DNA of 44,923 nt from the NCBI GenBank assembly GCA_016190825.1, contig JACPPV010000017.1:1-44923 (forward strand), read 5' to 3'. Source of the stretch: Chloroflexota bacterium (lineage in GTDB: Bacteria; Chloroflexota; Dehalococcoidia; Dehalococcoidales; UBA2162). Shown here in pieces: positions 35,707-43,259 of the stretch; position 1 is the first letter of the stretch; the number at the start of each line of letters is the position of its first letter. A model generated the notes under the pieces. The model searched no databases. It saw only the letters and a list, made by a program, of their open reading frames with translations, and was not told where the DNA came from. The translations under genes and the position numbers were made by a program.

Positions 35707-35715
35707 ATTATAGCA
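35707..35715 (-). promoter_or_regulatory. Extended -10 promoter of dnaG
   Basis: On the minus strand TGCTATAAT is an extended -10 element located about 19 bases before the dnaG ATG. The -35 region is weak, as expected for the extended type. Confidence 0.55.
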
Positions 35716-35962
35716 CCTGCGCCGGCCTTTTGCCCTTCTGAAAAGCAGAGGTTTTCAAAAATTATGGGGCATGGGATGTCAAAGTGTCCGAACAAATGCG
35801 GCCCTCTCCATCAAAGGGGTTGGGGACACATTGAATCGGTTCTCCAACAGACTTCTGTCAAGACCAGATGAACATCCTGTGTTAATTAGTGCTGGGGACA
35901 TGGTGCTCATTTGGGAGGCTGCCCGGCGCTCGGTTATGGAAGACGTCATCATACTCCAGGGG

Positions 35963-36050
35963 CTGACCACCGCCCTGCTGGACCGGCTCGGCCACCACTC
36001 CCACATCATCACCACGCGGGGGTCTTCCTTCCGCAGCCGGACCAGGGAAA
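35963..36050 (+). pseudogene. IS21 helper (IstB) C-terminal remnant
   Basis: The frame reads LTTALLDRLGHHSHIITTRG and SSFRSR, the typical end of the IS21-family ATP-binding helper. No Walker motifs or transposase part are left upstream. The residual open frame extends from 35771 to 36124 but only this part is recognisable. Confidence 0.65.
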
Positions 36051-36218
36051 AAGATACCACCCCATCCCCCACCAGGAGAAAGGAGGCAGAGAGATGCCAC
36101 CATAACCACTTGATAGACTACTAAAGAACCATTACCATTTTACCCGGAACTGCTCAAAAACCAAACGGTGTTTTGATCAATTTCTATCCGGTGCCACCAG
36201 GCGATTTTCTCATCGGGG

Positions 36219-36405
36219 GGGGAGGCCTGTGCCTATGCTCTCAATCTGAGCTATTTCCTGATGGCGATGGGGTTTAGTCTTGTGGAGGTGAACCCGTTTA
36301 GAGCCGGCCAGTTCCGCAAGGCGCAAGGGAGAAAGGCCAAGACTGACAAGCTAGACGCCCGCATAATAGCCGCCATCCTTGCGCTTGGAGACCATAAGCC
36401 ACTCT
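36219..36405 (+). pseudogene. IS110-family transposase remnant
   Basis: The + strand encodes AYALNLSYFLMAMGFSLVEV, NPFRAGQFRKAQGRKAKTDK and LDARIIAAIL. This is the N-terminal DEDD domain of IS110 transposases, with the K-TD-x-DA motif. The beginning and the C-terminal domain are missing. Its 3' end joins an RHS fragment on the opposite strand. Confidence 0.72.
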
Positions 36406-36727
36406 CAACTCCGGACCCCACCCAATCCTGAATCATCCGGTCCATGGCTGAACCTGCCTCGTAGCCCATGCCATACTCAAGCAAATCGTCAAATATTCCC
36501 AGGATGAGGTCTTCATTTTCAAACTCCACTATCATTCCACTTGAGTCCACATACTTCAGCGGGTTGTTAAACACGTAAGAGTAGCGGTTAAGAGACTGGG
36601 GGTTGGCATAATTCTGGACTATCGAATCCGGCGAGATAAACCTCCCAATCTCCGCGTCATAATACCTGGCGCCGTAGTAATAGAGACCCGTTCCATCCAG
36701 TCTTTGCCCGGTGAACTTGAAGTGCAC
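36406..36727 (-). pseudogene. RHS core-domain remnant
   Basis: The minus strand encodes FKFTGQRLDGTGLYYYGARY, YDAEIGRFISPDSI and NRYSYVFNNPLKYVDSSG, the conserved end of RHS/YD-repeat proteins. A short variable tail follows (DLILGIFDDLLEYGMGYEAG). The long YD-repeat body is missing upstream and the tail runs into the IS110 fragment. Only this terminal piece of a toxin-type RHS gene remains. Confidence 0.72.
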
Positions 36728-36741
36728 GGCTATCTTCTGCC

Positions 36742-37134
36742 CTACGAACGGTCTCGTTTTTGGACCAAGAATGTAAGTGGATTCCTAAGTTTGGGATAGA
36801 GAGACTCGTCAGTCAAGAACCTGACGAAAATGAATTCACTCCCAGTGATAATTAGCCAATACGAAGCTGATAGAGCGGAATATAGGGGAGAAAACAAGTT
36901 AATTGCTGCCAAGGCCAATCTCCCAATATTGACTATCAGGGCAAGAAAGCATGAAATTCTCAGAACACTAGCCAGGTGTCGATTTACGGGATGAATATTT
37001 TGCGCAGTCTGATCGGGCTCGTTTCCTCGATGACGCCTAGATGACTTCCAAGCCGAGTGCAATGCAAGGAAACTCCAAACCAATGATGTGGAAACAAAGA
37101 TGCCGACAGCTTGCCTGCCTGTTGCAAGTCCCAC
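36742..37134 (-). pseudogene. Possible membrane-protein fragment
   Basis: A 130-codon frame has three to four hydrophobic stretches (VGIFVSTSLVWSFLAL, LRISCFLALIVNIGRLALAA, YWLIITGSEFIFVRFL). The frame remains open upstream to about 37185 with further hydrophobic sequence (ILLGITLPLAVVTSVV) but without a start. An out-of-frame ATG at about 37230 leads toward it, so a frameshift is likely. I recognise no family. It is probably a decayed membrane protein. Confidence 0.35.
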
Positions 37135-37255
37135 TACAGAGGTTACGACGGCCAGGGGTAATGTTATTCCCAGTAGGATGGCTTACGAGCTTTGCTCAGA
37201 TGTTCTAGAATCATCAAAACCAATCCTTCAATGTGTCCTTTTCAGGGTGAAAGAC

Positions 37256-37445
37256 GGCAAGCTCCGATGGTAAGCGCCGATGGTTACAGGCTTGCGGTGG
37301 TGAAGCTGGATCTTGACGGCGATGAGGGGCAAGCCTGATTAGCAGGGACGACCTGCGGGGTGTCACCAGTGCCCTGCGAAGGGCATACAGGGTGAGGGGG
37401 GCTTTGAGAACAGCGGGTGACGCAGCTCCGGCTTCTGCACCCCGC
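37256..37445 (+). ncRNA. Candidate structured RNA (possibly mobile-element associated)
   Basis: This GC-rich segment contains a chain of strong stems. CAGGCTTGC (37287-37295) pairs with GCAAGCCTG (37329-37337). GCAGG/CCTGC is at 37342-37356. GCCCT/AGGGC has a GCGA tetraloop (37371-37384) inside CACC/GGTG. GCGGG/CCCGC (37413-37417/37441-37445) encloses GCAG/CTGC. GCAAGC at 37257-37262 can compete for GCTTGC, giving an alternative pairing. Open frames on both strands here look like artefacts of base composition. The arrangement recalls large mobile-element RNAs such as HEARO/omega RNAs or group II intron parts, but I cannot assign it. No IscB/IsrB-like gene follows. Confidence 0.4.
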
Positions 37446-37621
37446 ACCTTGTTGTGTATCAAGTCCGTCAGCTTTATGAATTGGGACTCCGTGCTGCTTG
37501 TTCGAGTATTGCCACGACCGTGTAGTCCGTGTTTCCGATGTGCCCCGTTCCCCACTGCTGAATTCAATGACATTCACAAATCCCCTCTGCAAAATAGTCT
37601 TACTCTCATCTTGTTTGGATG

Positions 37622-38533
37622 CTAGTCAACGTTCTCTTTGCTCGCCGGTATGCGCCCCTCACAGGGGACGCCTGTCTGACAGAATCCGCATCCCGGATAA
37701 CTCCCCACGTATTTGCTGTCGTCCCTTCCCAGAGTCTTGAAAAGAGCGGGCATTACTTTGGACTGATAGTTGGAACACTTTGCCCTATCATGCCCCTGCT
37801 CGGTTATCGCACCGGCGGGACATCGTTCGATGCATTTGCCGCAGTCACCCTGGCGGTAGAAGAGACAATTTGACAAATGGTCAGCAGCGAGACGCGGCGT
37901 CGCAGGAATATCAAGGTCACAGACCACGCTGCCAAGACGAATCGCAACACCCACAGGCGTGATAAAGCCATCATTCAGGCTGAAGGTACCTAAACCGGCC
38001 GCGTAGGCGACGTGACGAAGAGACCATGCCGAGGCAGGCGCGTTGGGAAAATCCCGCTTTACCTCGAGCCAGCGTTCTTGCTCCGGGGATACGGCATAGC
38101 CACCCATGTCTTCAATAAGAGAGACCAGATGCCGGGCAAGGCGAGCATTTACCTCCTGCCCGTAGCAACGGGTATAGTTCCAGCGCAATGAAGAAACCTG
38201 CGTCTCTTCACGCATGCTTAGGCGGGTCGCGCGGGTGCTGGAAAGCGCCCAAGTTATAACGCTCACCTTTTCTGGCTCGTGACGGTAAAGCAACCTCTTG
38301 AGATGGGTTTCAAGCACCTCCCGCGGAGTCAAATGGAATTCGCCGATTATCCTCTTATAGTTCTGGAAGAGGGGATCATCCTCGCTTGCGAAGGCGACTG
38401 CTGGCTCAGCCCAGATCTTTTCTCCCGGGAAAGAGGGCATCGCGTTATTCAGGCTATTGGCGATGTAGTCTTTAATTGCCGCCTCGAAGAGCGCGGCGGG
38501 ATTACTCCTGACCCCTGGTAACACTTCGAGCAT
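37622..38533 (-). CDS. 4Fe-4S protein related to epoxyqueuosine reductase
   Basis: This 303-aa protein shares the core of the QueG/reductive-dehalogenase-like family: WSLRHVAYAAGLGTFSLNDG, TPVGVAIRLGSVV, then CGKCIERCPAGAI (Cys231, 234, 238) and GCGFCQTGVPC (Cys282, 285, 291), enough cysteines for two [4Fe-4S] clusters. It is shorter than QueG and its N-terminal part differs, so the true substrate is open. No twin-arginine signal is seen, so it is not a respiratory dehalogenase. AGGGGGG precedes the ATG. acsB lies upstream on the same strand beyond 278 bases. Confidence 0.75.
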   Translation of the reverse strand: MLEVLPGVRSNPAALFEAAIKDYIANSLNNAMPSFPGEKIWAEPAVAFASEDDPLFQNYKRIIGEFHLTPREVLETHLKRLLYRHEPEKVSVITWALSSTRATRLSMREETQVSSLRWNYTRCYGQEVNARLARHLVSLIEDMGGYAVSPEQERWLEVKRDFPNAPASAWSLRHVAYAAGLGTFSLNDGFITPVGVAIRLGSVVCDLDIPATPRLAADHLSNCLFYRQGDCGKCIERCPAGAITEQGHDRAKCSNYQSKVMPALFKTLGRDDSKYVGSYPGCGFCQTGVPCEGRIPASKENVD

Positions 38534-38699
38534 TCTTTCTTCCCCCCTGTTACAGTTTTCGTTTATTCAGTTCTCTTGAGCATGACCGGGATAACATCGC
38601 AAAGCACTTTCAGAGAATCCGTGATCTCATTAAAGCTGACAAGCAAATTCACCGCCATCTTTGCTAATGATTTGCCTCGCTCGCGATGAGCTATTGCCT

Positions 38700-38800
38700 G
38701 CCCCGACCCGTCCTGAGCATATCCAAGGGAACAAAGCCGAAGGTAATCCCGCCGGCGTGCCTTTCGACAAGGTCAGGGCGAACGGTCTCGTTGTTGCGCT
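38700..38800. repeat. Repeat remnants downstream of acsB
   Basis: CCTGCCCCGACCCGTCCTGAGC and CCTTTCGACAAGGTCAGGGCGAACGG belong to the TTCG-CTCAGG-CGAACGG family. They fill most of the 278-base gap between acsB and the Fe-S protein gene. Confidence 0.5.
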
Positions 38801-38808
38801 CTTTTACA

Positions 38809-38826
38809 CAACTAAGTACTTAGTTG
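38809..38826. repeat. 18-base perfect palindrome at the acsB stop codon
   Basis: CAACTAAGTACTTAGTTG is perfectly self-complementary and includes the acsB stop codon. It is not followed by a T-tract on the minus strand, so it is not a standard terminator. Confidence 0.45.
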
Positions 38827-40734
38827 ATTTCCGGCAAGCCAAGGGTAATCTTTTGCCTTGAGGAATTCTCTCAATTCTTCCATATCTTTCACGTCCTCTT
38901 CTGTGGCGATCCAATCCTTGTCACTGGCAAACTCTCCTTTCAGCTTACCTGGCATCCACACCACACGCCGCCAGCCGCCGTCGCCGGCTAGAAATTTGCC
39001 TGACTTCATGTATAGCCGGCCAAGTGGAGCAAACCCGGCAGATTGCTTCCCGGCAACGGCATTGGCAACATCGTCCCAGCTACGACCGTCGGGAGCCATT
39101 CCTTTGTAAGTCTTGTCCATTACCCCGATGCCGCCTACCTCAGGAATGTAAAAAGCGACGCACTGAAAACAGCTACAGCCAGTGTGAGGATAGTCAAATA
39201 TACTATGGAGAAAAACACGGCCGGTACGTCCCTTGGTCAGTCGCTGTACAATAGAGTTGACGCCTGTATATTCACCACTTACCTGGTCAAGACATTGGCC
39301 TTTGTTGACCACGACTTGCAGTTCCGGGCCAACGTCTAATTTGGTAAGACCGCCGGAATCGAACTCGGAAAGAGACGCTCGTACCTTGATGTGGGACCAG
39401 GAACGGGTACCACATTCAGACGGACGCTCGGGGGTGAGGATGCAGGCATGTTCCGGGGCAAAAGCCTGGCAGCGGGTGCAGGCGTAGAAAAACGGCTCTG
39501 TTTCTTCCCTGGCTGAGGCGAGAACACGTTTTCGTTTCTCACGAAAAGCATCAGACTTCTCTTTCATGCCAGGTAGCAAATCAGACTGAAATATAATACG
39601 GATTCTCAGCGGTGCCAGATTGAAGTGTGCTTTCAAAGCGGCATAGTAAGCTTGTGCCAGATGAGCCATCTCAAGCGGCAGGTCGCTACGCCAGCGGATT
39701 GTTGGACAGCCATTGGTGATAGCGGCAGTCACACCCTCTATGTAAGCTGGTAGCCTGGCGGCGAACTCTTCAAGATAGTCAGTCATTGTCAGGTCTACAC
39801 GCGGGTCCCCAACGGCTATCTCGATGGCAACATCGCTTCCCGGAGCGCCAACTACCTCCAAGCCGTCACCTCTATCCTCATTGGTGACAACAAAAGAACT
39901 GTTTGCTGTGCCCCCGATGCTCTTACCTTCCTTTATTTCTTCCGAAGTAAAGGCAAAATCAAAACGGAATGGGAGGTTTGTCTGATAATGAAGGTGGCGT
40001 CTCGTCTTCATGGTTGGCAGGCTCAATCCCTTCTGTACCATTTGCTCCGGTTCATCGGCGACAAGGAGATTTCCATAGGGCGATTTGAAGGTAGAAGGTA
40101 CTACCGCCGGAATGCCCAGCGCCAAACCGCCGAGAAACAATGCTTCCTCAACTGGCTTCAGGTTCTCTCGCAGCAGAAACATGACCCCGTGACCATTGTC
40201 TTGAATAAAATCCCCCACATCATGCCCTTCTCCCAATGGGATGCGGCCATAGATATGAGCGTAGCGGACCAGCGCCTGGTAGAAGTAGATAGATGCAGTT
40301 GGACGGCTACCAAGATTCTTGACTGGGGTTACAGCACCCGCAGCCTCTTCCGGAAGCATGGTGAATAGCAGAAAATCTTCCTTACGAAGAAGCGATGCCA
40401 GACGGCGTGTTTCTTCATTGTTTTCTCCCCAGACCAACGCCCATCCTGTCGAGCGATTCAGGCGCAGCACGAGAGCGCGGGTCTCCGTATCGCCTATAAA
40501 ACAGGCGGCTTTGTCCGGACTGGATGCTTCCCTGGCCTCAGCCAGTGCCATGATCAGAGATACCTGGTCCTCAATACCGAGGTTGTTGACATTGCGCGCC
40601 TGATCACATAGCTCGTCCGGCAGCCATTTCCCAAAAAGAGACATATTCAGAGGAAACGGAAATTGCGTGCTCGGAAAAGCACTGGCGTTATCGATCCCAT
40701 CCAATAACTCCTGAGCAGCAGACCTAACATCCAT
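38812..40734 (-). CDS. acsB: Acetyl-CoA synthase beta subunit (CODH/ACS)
   Basis: This 640-aa protein is the acetyl-CoA synthase catalytic subunit, which builds or cleaves acetyl-CoA at a nickel-iron A-cluster. The cluster ligands are Cys419, 422, 431 and 441, and Cys520-Ser521-Cys522. Their spacing up to Cys441 is identical to Moorella Cys506/509/518/528. The Moorella Cys595-Gly-Cys597 is C-S-C here. Around them lie AFAPEHACILTPERP and VGGIGVMDKTYKGM. The N-terminus is about 87 residues shorter than in Moorella. AGGAGG precedes the ATG. No CODH, corrinoid protein or methyltransferase genes are adjacent, reminiscent of Dehalococcoides. Confidence 0.9.
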   Translation of the reverse strand: MDVRSAAQELLDGIDNASAFPSTQFPFPLNMSLFGKWLPDELCDQARNVNNLGIEDQVSLIMALAEAREASSPDKAACFIGDTETRALVLRLNRSTGWALVWGENNEETRRLASLLRKEDFLLFTMLPEEAAGAVTPVKNLGSRPTASIYFYQALVRYAHIYGRIPLGEGHDVGDFIQDNGHGVMFLLRENLKPVEEALFLGGLALGIPAVVPSTFKSPYGNLLVADEPEQMVQKGLSLPTMKTRRHLHYQTNLPFRFDFAFTSEEIKEGKSIGGTANSSFVVTNEDRGDGLEVVGAPGSDVAIEIAVGDPRVDLTMTDYLEEFAARLPAYIEGVTAAITNGCPTIRWRSDLPLEMAHLAQAYYAALKAHFNLAPLRIRIIFQSDLLPGMKEKSDAFREKRKRVLASAREETEPFFYACTRCQAFAPEHACILTPERPSECGTRSWSHIKVRASLSEFDSGGLTKLDVGPELQVVVNKGQCLDQVSGEYTGVNSIVQRLTKGRTGRVFLHSIFDYPHTGCSCFQCVAFYIPEVGGIGVMDKTYKGMAPDGRSWDDVANAVAGKQSAGFAPLGRLYMKSGKFLAGDGGWRRVVWMPGKLKGEFASDKDWIATEEDVKDMEELREFLKAKDYPWLAGNQLST

Positions 40735-40803
40735 GGCATCATCCTCCTGCCTATTACTAACGGCCTTGAAATAACATTGATGATGAAAGGAGATCCGAAT
40801 GAT

Positions 40804-40929
40804 TTGTCATTGCGAGGGCGAAACTCCAAACAACCCGTAGCATCACTGTGTCGACAATACTGTACGGGTTGATTCGCGAAGTTTAGACTGATTTCTTCGG
40901 CAGAAATACGGATATACTCGCAATGACAA
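40804..40929. repeat. MITE-like element with 13-base terminal inverted repeats
   Basis: TTGTCATTGCGAG (40804-40816) and CTCGCAATGACAA (40917-40929) are perfect terminal inverted repeats of a 126-base unit without an ORF. AACCCGTA/TACGGGTT forms an inner hairpin. A half-copy occurs at 17060. It lies between acsB and the flavin-binding protein gene. Confidence 0.7.
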
Positions 40930-40974
40930 CCTCTTCTGTTAATGGGACGATTAGTAACTTCTACCTACCTGCCT

Positions 40975-41340
40975 TTACTTTGGCTCTGATTCGATCACAG
41001 TTATCCTGACGACATGCTTAGGTTTGACGTTCCTTGCAGCCATCGCAGCAACTGCTTCATCGTATAATGGCCCGAAGTCCAGCACCTCGGCGGTACCCCA
41101 GATGCGGCAACTTTTCCGGCTAGCTGCATCCAGACAGATGATACTCACCTGAGGGTTTTCCTTAAGATTAGCGACGGTTCGCGGCGAATTTACATCGCTA
41201 AAAATTACGTGCTCATCGTCCAGCACCCTGAAAGATCCCTTCGCGGACACATTGGGCTTTCCGCTCTTGCTTGCAGTTGCCACCAGTGCCGGATGGATTT
41301 CCCCGATGAGTTTTTTCGCTTCTTCACTTAGTTTTGCCAT
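40975..41340 (-). CDS. Pyridoxamine 5'-phosphate oxidase-like FMN-binding protein
   Basis: This 121-aa protein has the split-barrel flavin-binding fold of the PNPOx-like family: ALVATASKSGKPNVSAKGSF, then VIFSDVNSPRTVANLKENPQVSI and RIWGTAEVL. Small members reduce diverse substrates with FMN or F420; the exact reaction is unknown. AGGAGGAG precedes the ATG and a consensus promoter (TTGACA-17-TAGAAT) drives it. It is divergent from a MerR regulator, which probably controls it. Confidence 0.87.
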   Translation of the reverse strand: MAKLSEEAKKLIGEIHPALVATASKSGKPNVSAKGSFRVLDDEHVIFSDVNSPRTVANLKENPQVSIICLDAASRKSCRIWGTAEVLDFGPLYDEAVAAMAARNVKPKHVVRITVIESEPK

Positions 41341-41368
41341 TACTCCTCCTAGAAAATAAGTGGAAATT

Positions 41369-41397
41369 ATTCTAATATAACGCTACGTCATTGTCAA
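41369..41397 (-). promoter_or_regulatory. Promoter of the flavin-binding protein gene
   Basis: On the minus strand TTGACA (41392-41397) and TAGAAT (41369-41374) are 17 bases apart, about 30 bases upstream of the ATG. Confidence 0.75.
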
Positions 41398-41402
41398 GCC
41401 CT

Positions 41403-41414
41403 TAGGCTAGCCTA
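41403..41414. promoter_or_regulatory. Palindrome TAGGCTAGCCTA between divergent promoters
   Basis: This perfect 12-base palindrome lies five bases beyond the -35 box of the leftward promoter and directly next to the -35 of the rightward one. It is the best candidate operator for the adjacent MerR-type regulator. Confidence 0.5.
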
Positions 41415-41443
41415 TTGACGTCTGGACATATCAATGCTAGACT
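41415..41443 (+). promoter_or_regulatory. Promoter of the MerR gene
   Basis: TTGACG (41415-41420) and TAGACT (41438-41443) are 17 bases apart. The transcript would begin near 41450, only a few bases before ATG 41458, which argues against the in-frame ATG at 41434. Confidence 0.6.
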
Positions 41444-41457
41444 TTGAAAAGGAAATT

Positions 41458-41907
41458 ATGTTAGAAGAACAACAAGAGCGTAATGCAAGCGTTCATTTGC
41501 AGATCGGTGAACTGGCGAGAAGGGCCGGGGTGACCATCAGGACTGTCCGCTATTATGAGGAAAAGGGGCTAGTGGTGCCGGCTGATGTTACCTCCGGTGG
41601 CATCCGTCTTTACGGCCAGAAAGACGTTAACCGCCTGATCTACATTCGGCGGCTGAGGATGGTGGGGTTAAACATCGATGAGATTAAGGCGTCTCTCGGC
41701 ACGCCTGCCAACCCGGACAGGAATACCCGTGTACAGCACACGCTAAAGCTGCTGCAAATGCAGAAGAGTAAGGCGGAAGAAAAAACAGTAAGGCTAACCG
41801 CTCTTCAAACAGAGATCGAACACTCCTTGAAAATAGTATCCAGGTGCGTGACCTGTGCCGCAAAGCAATGCTATCAAGACTGCCCCAGCGCATCGCATCT
41901 CTTGTAG
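41458..41907 (+). CDS. MerR family transcriptional regulator with C-terminal cysteine cluster
   Basis: This 149-aa regulator has the MerR winged helix at the front: LQIGELARRAGVTIRTVRYY, then EEKGLV, GIRLYGQKDVNRL and RRLRMVG. A dimerisation coiled coil follows (about 90-128). The C-terminus has Cys130, 133, 138 and 142 (C-x2-C-x4-C-x3-C), suggesting an Fe-S cluster or metal-sensing site. It differs in spacing from SoxR. ATG 41458 with AAGGAA upstream fits the promoter; ATG 41434 lies inside it. It is divergent from the flavin-binding protein gene. Confidence 0.87.
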   Translation: MLEEQQERNASVHLQIGELARRAGVTIRTVRYYEEKGLVVPADVTSGGIRLYGQKDVNRLIYIRRLRMVGLNIDEIKASLGTPANPDRNTRVQHTLKLLQMQKSKAEEKTVRLTALQTEIEHSLKIVSRCVTCAAKQCYQDCPSASHLL

Positions 41908-42107
41908 CACCACTTGTTCAGCAACTACTCCGCGCTCCTCCCACGCAAAGTCGAAACAATGCATACAGGTAGTCCAATCGACGTCAGTAAGGTGTAAACT
42001 ACCAGTTCGAGCAGGGAGTTGCGTCCCATCACTGCCCAGAATGTTGCCTAACAGTCCAGGCACTCCAAATTGACACTGGAAAGGGGTGTATGCTATAAAT
42101 TGCGGTG

Positions 42108-42180
<73 letters not shown>

Positions 42181-42281
42181 GGAAAAACCATGATATTGCC
42201 GCACGCCCTGCATCTTTCTCCTAGCTCTCCCATATTTCCCGTTTCAGAAGTCTTGCGGGGCACGTACTATCAGACAACCAT

Positions 42282-42617
42282 ATGAAAACTCGGGCTTCCG
42301 GTTCCCTGGCTCTCCTTCTGGGACTTGCAAGCATAGCCCTTCCTTTAGTACCATTTTTTGGACTGAAAGAACCGGTAGGCGTGCCGTTTGACCATCCGAC
42401 ACGCGTCGCCTACTATCAGCAGACCGTCCTCGCATTTGCCCTCGGAGCAGTGCTGGGGCTGGTAGCGCTACTACTGGGAAGGAGGACCGCAGCCCTGCCA
42501 CTCAAGTTACCCGGCATCGTACTGGGCGGTGGCGGACTGGTAATAAGTTCGCTTCTTCTCATGGGTCTGGTAGGGCTCTGCGGCTTCACCGTTCTCCGGG
42601 GTTTTTGCGCTCCGTAG
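42282..42617 (+). CDS. Small membrane protein (hypothetical)
   Basis: This 111-aa protein has three hydrophobic segments: LALLLGLASIALPLVPFFGL, VLAFALGAVLGLVALLLG and LVISSLLLMGLVGLCG. The loop between the first two is polar (VPFDHPTRVAYYQQ). I recognise no family. No clear Shine-Dalgarno site precedes the ATG. It lies alone between tRNA-Met and a transposase remnant. Confidence 0.55.
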   Translation: MKTRASGSLALLLGLASIALPLVPFFGLKEPVGVPFDHPTRVAYYQQTVLAFALGAVLGLVALLLGRRTAALPLKLPGIVLGGGGLVISSLLLMGLVGLCGFTVLRGFCAP

Positions 42618-42791
42618 AGAAGGCATGATGCCGGTCTCACTAAACTTACTCATGAGCTTTCCGCGAAGCGACGGAATTTCCAGGATTTTTCTGGTATGGT
42701 TAAGGAAATTAGCCTGTCAAACAGCGATGAAAATGTGTTAGGGTAAGGAAATCAGGAGCAGTAAGAAATTTTAAGCTGAAAATAGGGCAAT

Positions 42792-43076
42792 TTATCTGCT
42801 TGAATAGGCTTTAATATCAGTGCTGTCCACGGCAAGCTTGTCCCCAAATCCGGGTAATAGCTGGCGCGACTCTTTGACTAAATCGGCATGTCCCACCAGC
42901 TTCCTTAAAAAACGGCACATCGCATCATGCCTGGGGATATGGTCCTTGCTGAAGCCGCAAACTACCCTGATATCTTTGTCCCGTTCCAATAATCGCAACA
43001 CCTCGGTCATTCGGTCATTGCCTCTTTTCGCAATGAAGGTATCGAAATCGAAGAGCGGAGTCTGTATAATATGCAC
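42792..43076 (-). pseudogene. Transposase N-terminal fragment
   Basis: The 94-codon frame contains VVCGFSKDHIPRHDAMCRFL, RKLVGHADLV and the end DKLAVDSTDIKAYS. The last piece has the first catalytic Asp of a DDE transposase (IS4/IS5/IS1182-like). It stops there, so the catalytic core is lost. Its GTG start has AGGAGGAGGG some 14 bases upstream. Confidence 0.7.
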
Positions 43077-43127
43077 GGGCTATTTATTCCCTCCTCCTGG
43101 TATTTGTTGCTGGTTATCAAAGCTATT

Positions 43128-43244
43128 TCACCGGAAAGACCGGGGTAAATACCCTTTTTCTTTTGCTGCTTTACGTGCGTATTCGACAGTTTCGCGGATG
43201 GCTCTTACCCCTAGAGACATTTGCTTTTTCTGAATTGTTACCAT
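43128..43244 (-). CDS. Possible 38-aa ORF
   Basis: A short frame encodes MVTIQKKQMSLGVRAIRETV, then EYARKAAKEKGYLPRSFR. It is basic and likely helical, and is divergent from the MFS gene by 15 bases. It has no strong ribosome binding site and may be a leftover of the neighbouring transposase region. Confidence 0.2.
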   Translation of the reverse strand: MVTIQKKQMSLGVRAIRETVEYARKAAKEKGYLPRSFR

Positions 43245-43259
43245 ATACTTCGAGTTCAT

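Noticed and set aside
37214-37592. Two overlapping minus-strand ORFs of 119 and 102 codons
   Set aside because: They differ in frame, both look like arbitrary translation of a structured GC-rich segment, and neither has a family signature.
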